Below, in pieces: positions 44,228-55,764 of a stretch of DNA of 64,000 nucleotides (position 1 is its first letter; every line of letters starts with the position of its first letter). The stretch covers positions 620,001 through 684,000 of the forward strand of contig AP024096.1 in NCBI GenBank assembly GCA_015099395.1. Reading direction: 5' to 3'. The notes beneath the pieces were generated by a model that worked only from the letters and a program-made list of their open reading frames with translations, was not told where the DNA came from and did no database searches. This stretch comes from Ktedonobacteria bacterium brp13 (GTDB lineage: Bacteria > Chloroflexota > Ktedonobacteria > Ktedonobacterales > Ktedonobacteraceae). Both the position numbers and the translations under genes were made by a program.

Positions 44228-44603
44228 ATTTCACAATGCATCTACCTCAATTCACGTGAGCAATTTGCTCGCTATTAATATCGATTATTCGTAAACGCTT
44301 TATAATAGTTAGTTTCTTAATCCACTCTATCATAGAGAAAAGCAGTCGCCGATGACTAGAGGGATAAAGGGACAAAAAATCTATTTTGCCAAAGCCAGCC
44401 CTATTCCAAGGTGACACCACCTATCATAGTCAAACCCTATACCCACAAATTGCGCACAAAAGTAACACTCAGGCGATAAACTGTCCTTATAATCGACTGG
44501 ACTTCTTCTCTAAACACTTGTATTTTTAGCACAATCAGCTTTTTTTAATAGGACCATGGATATGCGATTATGGCACAGTAATTGAATCGAAGAGGTTATA
44601 AAC
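44228..44603. promoter_or_regulatory. divergent control region with two CTGTCCC-type elements
   Basis: Minus-strand element TTGTCCCTTTATCCC (44375-44361) faces the VirB6-like gene, and plus-strand element CTGTCCTTATAATCG (44481-44495) faces the DTR-repeat gene. The rest is plain AT-rich sequence; no gene was seen. Confidence 0.55.
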
Positions 44604-45152
44604 ATGGCAAAATTGACGAAAACGAAAAGTCACGAGGGGACGACAGGGGTAGGCGAGGGAGACAAGAGAGGAGGCGACGAAGGTCTCGAAGATGAAATCA
44701 ATCGGAGGGTTGACCACTTCGATCCATTAAGGCTCAGCAAGCAGGGAGACACCGGGAACCAGCAGACAGACACCGGGAAGAGGAAACGTGACGACAATCA
44801 GGAGTCGATGGAAGAACGTCCAAGCAAGCGTCAGAAGACGGACGATACTAGAGATGGCGATACTAGCGACAGTGATCAGGAGTCGATGAAACAGCCTCAG
44901 AAGAGGGACGATACTAGAGATACCAGAGATACCAGAGATACTAGAGATACCAGAGATACTAGAGATACTAGAGATACTAGAGATACTAGAGATACCAGAG
45001 ATACCAGAGACACCAGAGACACGAAAGATGACGATTATCAGAAGTTGAAGCGACAATTGAACCAACAACAGCCATTCTTATTGCAAACAGCAGCCGGAGC
45101 ATTGACACAGATAGGCGATAAGGCGGGTGGAGAAATCGAGAAAGAGCAATAG
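44604..45152 (+). CDS. DTR-repeat protein, uncharacterised
   Basis: A 182-residue, highly charged protein (rich in Asp, Arg, Lys, Gln). The middle is a run of twelve DTR tripeptides plus one DTK, an alternating-charge tract expected to form a single alpha helix or stay disordered. A short C-terminal segment (QPFLLQTAAGALTQIG) is the only hydrophobic part. A GAGG site lies nine bases before the ATG. It is divergent from the VirB6-like gene and shares the CTGTCCC-type element with the locus. No family is recognised. Confidence 0.7.
   Translation: MAKLTKTKSHEGTTGVGEGDKRGGDEGLEDEINRRVDHFDPLRLSKQGDTGNQQTDTGKRKRDDNQESMEERPSKRQKTDDTRDGDTSDSDQESMKQPQKRDDTRDTRDTRDTRDTRDTRDTRDTRDTRDTRDTRDTRDTKDDDYQKLKRQLNQQQPFLLQTAAGALTQIGDKAGGEIEKEQ
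44910..45026 (+). repeat. 9-base tandem repeat (GATACYAGA)n
   Basis: Thirteen in-frame 9-base units, mostly GATACTAGA or GATACCAGA, with the last two diverged. They encode the DTR tract. The mix of ACT and ACC codons suggests slippage expansion from a few variant units. Confidence 0.9.
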
Positions 45153-45193
45153 TAATCTTCACTAGAGAGCGCCGAAGATAGTATGGTAGCAAT

Positions 45194-47206
45194 TCACGGC
45201 GCAGCATTGGAGCAATCATAGACATCCAGTAGCGGTGCTGCACTCTGCGTGTTATGATGCCACTGGCTCACAGGGACAACGCGACAATGGGAGCGCACCC
45301 AATTGGCTTCGCCAGTCGGGTCCACCTGTCCGGCAACATTCAGTGCCTCAGTGTTCTCTAGCAATGAGGTAACAGCCGGATCGATACGCGTCTCCTCTTC
45401 CTGTGAACTCAAAGGCAATAGGAAGAAACGAACACTACCGCTTGTCGTCAGTTGCTCAAACTGAGCAATGGTCACAACACGATCAGTTCCGCTATAGCCA
45501 CCCAGCGCCATCACCGGTCGGCCAGTCGCGATAATGATCGGAGATGCCAACCCGGCATCGAGCGTCGCAGCCAGATAACGCGTTCGCCCTTGCTGCTGGA
45601 CTAAATAAGTGATCAGTTGAGCATCTGGCTGCTCATCTGCTTCCACCTGCATCGTGAGTACCTCCAGGTGCGTGTCATGTGCGCTCTGCGTCAGACTCAT
45701 ATCCGGGCCACCATATGGAAACACATCGTTGCGATCCTCCAGAACCGGTATAGCAGACCATATAGTTGGCATAATCAGGACGAGACACAGTACCAAACCG
45801 AGCACAACTCTCCTATATACCGGCCTGATATACCAGCACAATAGCAAGCTGGCAACAACACCTGCACACAACACAGGCATCAGCAGCGCACCCCCGATAG
45901 AGAAATAGGGCTGCAACGACACCATCTGTACAGCGATAGTCAGTAGCAAGACCACTGGCAAGAACCAGCGCCGATAGCGGGAACGGCCATCACGCCAGAT
46001 CGTCACAATACCCATCGCCAGTAATGCACTCTGCGCTGGCGCTATCACGACAAGATAATGAGGATGATAAAAAGCGGCGGCACAAAAAAAAGTGAATTGA
46101 ATGAGAAACCATATACCCCAGAGCGCAAGCCCTTGCTGCTGCCGATTGAGCGGCCAGAGTGATGGCTTATCCCAGCGTATCCCAATCAAGCCCAGCACAG
46201 AGAGTGGTAGCAACAAACCAATCTGCCCCCCAAGCGGCGGGCTCACCAGGCGTAATAGACCAGGATTGCCAACGAACGCATTATCCAGAGCGAAAGCCGG
46301 TAAGGCCTTTGCAATAGCCTGTGTCGCCTTTGCATGGGCAGTCACGATGTCGTGGAAGCTACCTGCGTAACGCATCACTCCATTATAGACGAGTGCTAAT
46401 TGAAGTTCAGAGTTCGTGCTACTCGAACCTACAAAGGGACGCTGCGCCGCAGGCGTAAGATCAACAGCCATAACCCACCAGAGCGAGACCACCACCAGCA
46501 CCACGGTCGCGTATAGAAGATGCCAGAGCCGCTTTCTGGCTGGATGGGGAGCAGTAAACCAGTAGAGCAAGGCAAAGGCAGGGACAACCAGATATGCCTC
46601 CAGCATCTTGATATTGAAACCGATACCGATCAGCGCAGCAGAGACCAGTAAGAGCCGCAAGCTGCCTTTTTCAGCAGCCACCATCGCAGCCCAGGCCGCG
46701 AGCAGGAGTACAAGGGTCAGCAGACTATCCATGGTAGTATTGCGATTCGTCACAATGCTCACCGGGGTTACTGCCAGCGTCGCCGCTGCCAGCAGGCCAG
46801 CCACCGGTCCAAAGCGCCGACGTAGCAAGTATCCCAGTAATGCAACAGAGAGTACGCCAGCCAATGCCTGCGGAAACAGCAGGCTCCAGGGACTGAAGCC
46901 AAAGAGCTTCGCGCTCCCAACCTGTAGCCAGAAAGAGACTGGTGGTTTATCGACGCTAATAAAGCCACCGGGATCAAACGCGGCAAAGAAGAAAGTATGC
47001 CAGCTCTCTGACATACTTTTAATGGTTGCGGCATAATACAGATTGCCATAGCCATCCTGGCCCAGATGATAAAAATTGAGGAAAAGCGAGACCAGCAGCA
47101 CCAGCAGCATCGCGACCACTTCCCAGAGCGTGACACGCCATCGTTCAGCCACTTGCCGTTCTACTACTCCATCGACTACTCCATCGACAGCATCCTGGAT
47201 CTCCAT
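45194..47206 (-). CDS. GT39-type membrane glycosyltransferase (ArnT/PMT-like)
   Basis: A 670-residue polytopic protein with about twelve helices. The first extracytoplasmic loop has HLGQDGYGNLYYAATIKSM, and the next segment contains AFDPGGFISVDKPPVSFWLQ, the DKPP-type signature of the GT39/ArnT family that uses lipid-linked sugars. NRNTTMDSLL follows in a later loop, and a soluble domain occupies the last 150 residues. It probably glycosylates surface proteins or lipids. It converges on the DTR-repeat gene and diverges from the HerA gene; a link to the T4SS is not shown. Confidence 0.85.
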   Translation of the reverse strand: MEIQDAVDGVVDGVVERQVAERWRVTLWEVVAMLLVLLVSLFLNFYHLGQDGYGNLYYAATIKSMSESWHTFFFAAFDPGGFISVDKPPVSFWLQVGSAKLFGFSPWSLLFPQALAGVLSVALLGYLLRRRFGPVAGLLAAATLAVTPVSIVTNRNTTMDSLLTLVLLLAAWAAMVAAEKGSLRLLLVSAALIGIGFNIKMLEAYLVVPAFALLYWFTAPHPARKRLWHLLYATVVLVVVSLWWVMAVDLTPAAQRPFVGSSSTNSELQLALVYNGVMRYAGSFHDIVTAHAKATQAIAKALPAFALDNAFVGNPGLLRLVSPPLGGQIGLLLPLSVLGLIGIRWDKPSLWPLNRQQQGLALWGIWFLIQFTFFCAAAFYHPHYLVVIAPAQSALLAMGIVTIWRDGRSRYRRWFLPVVLLLTIAVQMVSLQPYFSIGGALLMPVLCAGVVASLLLCWYIRPVYRRVVLGLVLCLVLIMPTIWSAIPVLEDRNDVFPYGGPDMSLTQSAHDTHLEVLTMQVEADEQPDAQLITYLVQQQGRTRYLAATLDAGLASPIIIATGRPVMALGGYSGTDRVVTIAQFEQLTTSGSVRFFLLPLSSQEEETRIDPAVTSLLENTEALNVAGQVDPTGEANWVRSHCRVVPVSQWHHNTQSAAPLLDVYDCSNAAP

Positions 47207-47375
47207 AGCTTTTCTCGCAACCTTTCATACAAAGTGATCACATGCACACGTAGCAATTGCTCACGTTTCGTCACGCCAGTATAAATGGAGAATATGTCAT
47301 CAAACAAGGCGGATCTGGGGACAAATTGGTGCTCAATCCAGCCAATGTATCGCTACCAGCACTCCTCACGACAAA

Positions 47376-47390
47376 CTGTCCCTTTTCTCG
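47376..47390 (+). promoter_or_regulatory. CTGTCCC-type element before HerA gene
   Basis: CTGTCCCTTTTCTCG lies 70 bases before the ATG at 47460 and is preceded by ACAAA. Its first ten bases match the Hsp70 copy at 31498. It sits in the 253-base divergent gap between GT39 and HerA. Confidence 0.5.
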
Positions 47391-47459
47391 ACTAGGAGAA
47401 GCGAGAAGACTTCATTAAGCTTAGCAGACAGAGAAGTGTGCATACGAAAGGCAATGGCA

Positions 47460-50825
<3,366 letters not shown>

Positions 50826-50858
50826 AAACAGCTATCAGAGCTGAAAGGGAACAGCACC

Positions 50859-53495
50859 ATGTTCAGACACTTCGGTAGAGAAATAATTAAACAAGCGACA
50901 ATACCAACGACAACAGAAATAGGAAGAAGATACAGAGACAGACAGCGCCTCCCCTGGTCACCTGACAAAATATATGGAACCTCAGACCGTGCGGCAGGAG
51001 TGGCAGCAGATACGGCTCAAGAAGAATTTGTGAAAGGATTACGGAGGAATCAACGTAGAGTAAGTCAGGAGATAAAAGGCGCAAACGAGCAATTTATAGA
51101 TAATAGAAACAGTGGAGTATCTCCTAAGGAAGCAGAGGAGAACAGGCGAGCTGAACTTGAAAAGGCAGATGATACTTATAGGCAAGAGACACACAATACA
51201 GCCATTGAAGCGAAGACCAGCGGTGGTGTAAGACGTGACGTAGCTGCTGTTATAGGAGGTGATAGAGCTTTATGGTTGGTTAATAAGCTGACCGCAGATG
51301 CAGCTGAAAAGAAAGTTATAGAAAGACACCAAGAGCTAGAAAAACTTGAAACTGAAAGTACCGCTCTTGATGCAAAAGAAGCTGCAGATTTGAAAGCCCT
51401 TGTGCGCACAGATGCAGAGATAACTGCTACCATTCAGCAGGACGCACATACAACAAAAGCAGGTGTCATCTATGAACGCTTTGAGCAGATACAGCAGGGA
51501 ATGCAAAAGGATAAGGATGTTCAGCTGAAGGTCGCTCTAGCGGCCACCAATAAATACGAGGAGTTAGGGCGCACTAAAAATATTATCAATGATCGCAGCG
51601 TGCGAACGAATGAAGAGAGGCGCGACAGGCTCGAGAATGATTTTAAGTCCATCTTTAGCGCTGCTTTTAGTAAAGATGCTAAAGCCCCCACCCCTATAGA
51701 AGAAGTAGATATCGCTAATGCCCTCAAACATGATTCTGTACAAGATGCCTTGACAGAAGCCAACAAAGATGTGCCCGGAGACACCCTTGGGCGTCAAGTA
51801 CGTACTGCGAGGGTCAAGAATGCTATTCAAGCCGCCCTATCCGCTGGTATAAGCGAAAAAATGATGCGGGAAGAAGCCACCAGACGTTTTTTGAAGGGTA
51901 CCGAAGGATCTTTCGTAGCACATGGCATCGTACAGAAAATCGAAGCGGCAAATCCAAGCAGCAATGGAGCGACACGTCTGGCGGCTGCCAGAGCAAGCAA
52001 TATTCATGAATTGCACAACCTCAAAGCCGTTGACATATCTGGAAAAGATCAGATCAACACATTTCAAGAGAAACACAAGCTGCAACGCACGGATGCTCCT
52101 GACGCTGATCACGTACAGCAACATATAGATGCACAGAAAGCACCTGCAGATATGCAGGCCCAATACATAAACGACCTGAAGAACGGGAAAACTGCACTTG
52201 CTACATTCGCGGATGTACACGAGAACAGAGCAAAGCCAGAAACTCAAGAGATTACTAACTACGAACGAGCATCCGCACAGATTGATGTGCATTATAACGT
52301 CGAGATCGAACAAGCTCAACAAACAAGCGAGACAGCCATAGACACAGCGCGTCGTACTCGCAACAAAGAGATAACGGATGCTAACAAGCAGCACACGCGC
52401 GAATTAGAGACAATCTCAAAGGACGGAAGTCTTTCAGATTCAGAAAAGGTAGAGAAAGGGAAAAAAGCTAAAGATAAATTTATTGAGAAGACAATAGCAG
52501 AAATAGACGAGCGCTGCAAATCGGCAGAAATAGACGCCAGAAAAAAACATGCTGACCTGATTATCGAACGCGATACCGCAAAAGCAGAGTTAGATCGTAT
52601 CTATCCGTTAGCAGCGGTACGATACAAAATAGCTGAAATAAAACGATTAAAAAAAGATATACAGACCACTATTAACAAAAAATCCGAGAATGATGCTCAG
52701 CGTAAAGAGTTACAATCACAGATCGAAGCCTTCCAAGCCAGAAAGTTAGCGAAAGATACCAACTGGTATGCTGAAAGAGAGAAAGCCTGGTATGACTATC
52801 TGAAGCAAGTAAGAAAAACCAACGAGGCCGAAGCAGAATACGAGGTAGCACATGCTGAAAGCGATCATTACGAAAGATTATGGAAGAAATCTTCTGCAGA
52901 ATTTGATAATATTCAGAAGGGAATCACACTAAATAACGATAAAGTGCATTATATACGGGAGGAGCAGGATCAGCTACGGGAGCAGCAGAATCAGCTACGG
53001 GAGGAGCTCAAAACTCCTAGCGCTAGCACCGATGCGGATGCTATAGCAGCAGCGATCCAGGCCAAGACGGATGCGATCCAGGCCAAGACGGATGATATAG
53101 CAGCGATCGAGACCCAGACGAAAGGTCTCATCGTGCGAGAAGCAGTCGCGCTTTCAGATATTACGAAGTACCAGGATGAATTTCATAAACATGAAGAAAT
53201 AAGCAAGCAGAAAAAGCAAGCATTAACCCATGAGAAGAAAGTTCACGCTACCAAAGATACTGAATATAAGCTGATTAACGAACGCGCGGAATCTGACGGC
53301 AAGAGAGAAGACAGGCATGCAGACAGGCTTCGTGAAAAGGAGAAGCTACAAGAGACATTCCAAATGCTAAGAATGATACAGAGTTCCAATAACAGAGCCA
53401 TGATCCTGTCACAGGCCCTTGGCCAGTCCTCCTCAGCGATCAACGCACACGCAATCGGTGGCTTACAAGCCATGCTTGCCGCACTACAAAAATAA
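50859..53495 (+). CDS. large coiled-coil protein, cassette copy 1
   Basis: An 878-residue protein, almost all charged alpha helix, with heptad-like coiled coil over most of its length and no signal, membrane helix or catalytic motif. It is paralogous to the 957-residue protein at 55765-58638. Shared blocks include TKAGVIYERFEQIQQGM, RRFLKGTEGS, AARASNI, EQAQQTSET, KSAEIDARKK and the C terminus AHAIGGLQAMLAALQK. The 5' leader (GAAAGGGAACAGCACC) is also shared. Its N terminus is unrelated to that of copy 2, and it lacks a segment of about 85 residues present there. It is likely cotranscribed with HerA; the function is unknown, perhaps a scaffold or filament. Confidence 0.75.
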   Translation: MFRHFGREIIKQATIPTTTEIGRRYRDRQRLPWSPDKIYGTSDRAAGVAADTAQEEFVKGLRRNQRRVSQEIKGANEQFIDNRNSGVSPKEAEENRRAELEKADDTYRQETHNTAIEAKTSGGVRRDVAAVIGGDRALWLVNKLTADAAEKKVIERHQELEKLETESTALDAKEAADLKALVRTDAEITATIQQDAHTTKAGVIYERFEQIQQGMQKDKDVQLKVALAATNKYEELGRTKNIINDRSVRTNEERRDRLENDFKSIFSAAFSKDAKAPTPIEEVDIANALKHDSVQDALTEANKDVPGDTLGRQVRTARVKNAIQAALSAGISEKMMREEATRRFLKGTEGSFVAHGIVQKIEAANPSSNGATRLAAARASNIHELHNLKAVDISGKDQINTFQEKHKLQRTDAPDADHVQQHIDAQKAPADMQAQYINDLKNGKTALATFADVHENRAKPETQEITNYERASAQIDVHYNVEIEQAQQTSETAIDTARRTRNKEITDANKQHTRELETISKDGSLSDSEKVEKGKKAKDKFIEKTIAEIDERCKSAEIDARKKHADLIIERDTAKAELDRIYPLAAVRYKIAEIKRLKKDIQTTINKKSENDAQRKELQSQIEAFQARKLAKDTNWYAEREKAWYDYLKQVRKTNEAEAEYEVAHAESDHYERLWKKSSAEFDNIQKGITLNNDKVHYIREEQDQLREQQNQLREELKTPSASTDADAIAAAIQAKTDAIQAKTDDIAAIETQTKGLIVREAVALSDITKYQDEFHKHEEISKQKKQALTHEKKVHATKDTEYKLINERAESDGKREDRHADRLREKEKLQETFQMLRMIQSSNNRAMILSQALGQSSSAINAHAIGGLQAMLAALQK

Positions 53496-53536
53496 TTATC
53501 ACGAGTATCCATTATTCTTGAAAAAGGAACACAACA

Positions 53537-54589
53537 ATGGCATCGATCAAATGTACAGCTTGCGGTCACCGTCACTTTCAACCAGTGCCAAATTGCATCA
53601 ATTGTGGGGCTCCATTAGCCACGGCAACCTTCATGGCACGCTCGCAAGCAGAGGTCACTATCGTACAATCAGACACGACCAACGCTATCGATGCCGCACC
53701 TGCCCAATCCGCTCCTATCCGCAAACAAAACAGTGCATCTGCAAGGAATGTAAGCGGAGAGAAGCCGATGCGCAAGACCCCCAACCAGGCAACACGTGCG
53801 TTAACTAGCCAGGAAACACCGTCACGCCAGCTTATAACTAGTGATACTGGCATGCAAACTACGACAGCGAACCGCCGCTGGCAGAAGCAGAAGCAGAACA
53901 CGCTACAAATCTATGAGCCCTACGAGACTGCAGTCGATATAGCGACTCAGGACCCCTTTACGTCAGCGCCCTTTGGCACGACAACCGTAAAGGAAGAGCA
54001 GACAGGCACCAGCACCCGCACCAGCACCGTCGATCCAGAATATTGGAAGACCGCTAAGTTTCCATTATTCTTCCTCAAAACCCGGCCTGCATTGACCGGT
54101 ACGGTTCTGCATATGGAAACCAAAGAAGAGATCATTGATCATCCCGACCTCGTTGCTGCGATAGCATTACTGCTCGTCGAGCTGGTCTGGACAATCACTG
54201 ATATCCGCAACGAGAGAGATAGCGATCGCGTTGTGATGACGACGCTTCGCATCCGTACCTATGCGAACACCCTCAAAGATGCACGTATACGCGGCAACAT
54301 GCGTGGTGCTGACCTTTCACTGGGTGACGAGATATCGTTCTGGGGCGTAAGACGTCACGGTGTTCTCTTCGTCCGTCGTGGTTTCAACCACACAACCAGT
54401 GGCGTCGTGAGCACACAATCGATGGGCTTACTCTTGCCTGCACTTCTTGTACTTGCATGTTTCATCGCTGGCATCTATTTCATACCTACCTGGCTACCAG
54501 GAGTCGCTCATGGTATTGCAAATAATCTGGGCCATTTCCTCTCATTTTTGCAGCAACACCCTATCAAGATACCGCAACAAAAAAAGTAG
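53537..54589 (+). CDS. zinc-ribbon protein with C-terminal membrane helix
   Basis: A 350-residue protein. The N-terminal CTACGH...CINCG is a CxxC-x12-CxxC zinc ribbon. Residues 30-160 are low complexity and polar. Residues 175-300 are beta-rich (for example ARIRGNMRGADLSLGDEISF followed by GVLFVRRGFNHTT), suggesting a small OB- or SH3-like barrel. One hydrophobic helix (LLLPALLVLACFIAGIYFI) near 310 anchors the C terminus. AAGGA lies eight bases before the ATG. It follows coiled-coil copy 1 in the same direction; the equivalent gene is missing from cassette 2. Confidence 0.7.
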   Translation: MASIKCTACGHRHFQPVPNCINCGAPLATATFMARSQAEVTIVQSDTTNAIDAAPAQSAPIRKQNSASARNVSGEKPMRKTPNQATRALTSQETPSRQLITSDTGMQTTTANRRWQKQKQNTLQIYEPYETAVDIATQDPFTSAPFGTTTVKEEQTGTSTRTSTVDPEYWKTAKFPLFFLKTRPALTGTVLHMETKEEIIDHPDLVAAIALLLVELVWTITDIRNERDSDRVVMTTLRIRTYANTLKDARIRGNMRGADLSLGDEISFWGVRRHGVLFVRRGFNHTTSGVVSTQSMGLLLPALLVLACFIAGIYFIPTWLPGVAHGIANNLGHFLSFLQQHPIKIPQQKK

Positions 54590-54631
54590 AGAGTGAGAGT
54601 GATATGGTAATAACGATGCAAACACACATAG

Positions 54632-54973
54632 CTATAGGTCGCTGGCTGCAAAGGTCTCTGGCAACAGGAAATATCCATAGCCTAACACACAGTAAATATA
54701 GATACCTGTCCCGCGTAGTTTGCCACGTATCCGATCGACATGTTTATCCATCATCGTACGTGTCCTCTTGTCCAACTCACGTCCATAGATTTTATATGCC
54801 AGCTCGGTGTAAGAGACAGCACGATTATTTTTCAATGGGAGCAATAAACGATATTCAGTAGCGGTGAGCGAAACGGTTGTACGTCCAATCAGCAAGAGAT
54901 GCTGCTCGTCATTCCAAACAATCCTCGGTAGCTGCGTACCCACTGGATCACATTCTTTATATGCAACTGCCAT
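54632..54973 (-). CDS. stand-alone OmpR-type winged-helix protein, copy 1
   Basis: A 113-residue DNA-binding domain without a receiver: VSLTATEYRLLLPL, then YTELAYKIYG, the recognition region RTMMDKHVDRIRGKLR, and the hairpin GIYIYCVLGYGYFLLPE. It is nearly identical to the protein at 58759-59100 and related to that at 30816-31178. It faces the coiled-coil/zinc-ribbon genes tail to tail. AGG lies five bases before the ATG. The inverted repeat at 55011-55031 in its leader is conserved in the second copy and may be an autoregulatory site. Confidence 0.82.
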   Translation of the reverse strand: MAVAYKECDPVGTQLPRIVWNDEQHLLLIGRTTVSLTATEYRLLLPLKNNRAVSYTELAYKIYGRELDKRTRTMMDKHVDRIRGKLRGTGIYIYCVLGYGYFLLPETFAASDL

Positions 54974-55010
54974 TTATTCCTACCTTTCCGTCTCCCAATA
55001 CTTGATCACG

Positions 55011-55031
55011 TGTGAAATAACTACTTTCACA
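55011..55031. promoter_or_regulatory. conserved inverted repeat upstream of winged-helix copy 1
   Basis: TGTGAAA-N7-TTTCACA, 38 bases before the winged-helix start. The same arms with a slightly different spacer occur at 59138-59158. The position and symmetry suit an operator. Confidence 0.55.
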
Positions 55032-55635
55032 TACAATGATCGTGGTTACACTAGCATCTATGACAGCAACCAGCGTATTCAGCGCTTCTGCTGACACGGA
55101 GAGACAGAACCTATCTGCATGCTACCGATCAGCAGAAGTACAAAACTTCGGGAATATAACGACAATGCTTGTACATCCCATCTCAAATATACATACCTAC
55201 ATGCAAGCATGTAAATTTACCGGTACTATTTACTTACTATTTTCTTTTACTTTGAAACAATATTTATTTTCCCTGCTTATTTTAAATGCTCTTAATAACT
55301 TTAATCACTACTTAATACCATGCATCAGAAAACTACTGCTTTTTAACATTCAGCCAGGCGGCTAAAGGTTATTAAGAAGATTACTGCAGATTACCTAAAA
55401 ATAGCAGCGCTACAGCTCTGGTATTCTGTCCCTATATATCCCTACCACTTCACACAAAGCCTTGTCATACTAAAGCTATATTGGTATAACTATGCAGGAA
55501 AAGATCGAACGATCAACAATAAATGATCAACAATAGTAGATCGGATCGCGCACACCAGTTTTGCTCTTTCTCTATGGAGTATAAATACAGATTATCCGTT
55601 TAGCTTATGTGAAGAAGAAAGGCAGCTATACTCTC

Positions 55636-55721
55636 ACATGACCAGGTTTTGTCTATCAATTCTTATCACCTTCTACCATCATGCTCACGCACAAGGAAAG
55701 TGTACAGATTACTGAATGAAG
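55636..55721 (+). pseudogene. remnant of a pseudokinase gene
   Basis: About 85 bases match 60157-60240 inside the pseudokinase gene. The frame reads GFVYQFLSPSTIMLT before running into changes and a stop. The catalytic HRD is already YQF here, so catalytic residues were lost before the cassette was duplicated. The rest of the kinase gene is gone from this copy. Confidence 0.7.
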
Positions 55722-55764
55722 ATGATTTGTAAAAAAACTATCAGGGCTGAAAGGAAACAGCACC

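Larger units (their letters stand above)
54974..55764. other. intergenic region of cassette 1
   Basis: No intact gene. It contains the inverted repeat at 55011-55031, a long segment conserved with 59101-59640 (for example GACACGGAGAGACAGAACCT and CACTTCACACAAAGCCTTGT), the element CTGTCCCTATATATC (55426-55440), the pseudokinase remnant at 55636-55721, and the leader of coiled-coil copy 2 with AAAGGAAACAGCACC before the ATG. Confidence 0.7.

Noticed and set aside
44910..45026. Short regular repeats resembling a CRISPR array
   Set aside because: Contiguous in-frame 9-base units with no spacers, inside a coding region.
51837..52394. Minus-strand 185-codon ORF inside coiled-coil copy 1
   Set aside because: Cys/Leu-rich antisense shadow of a charged repetitive gene, no ribosome site.
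54604..54861. Plus-strand ORF conserved in both cassettes (also 58641-58988)
   Set aside because: Lies antisense over the winged-helix gene; its conservation follows from that gene, and it has no recognisable protein features.
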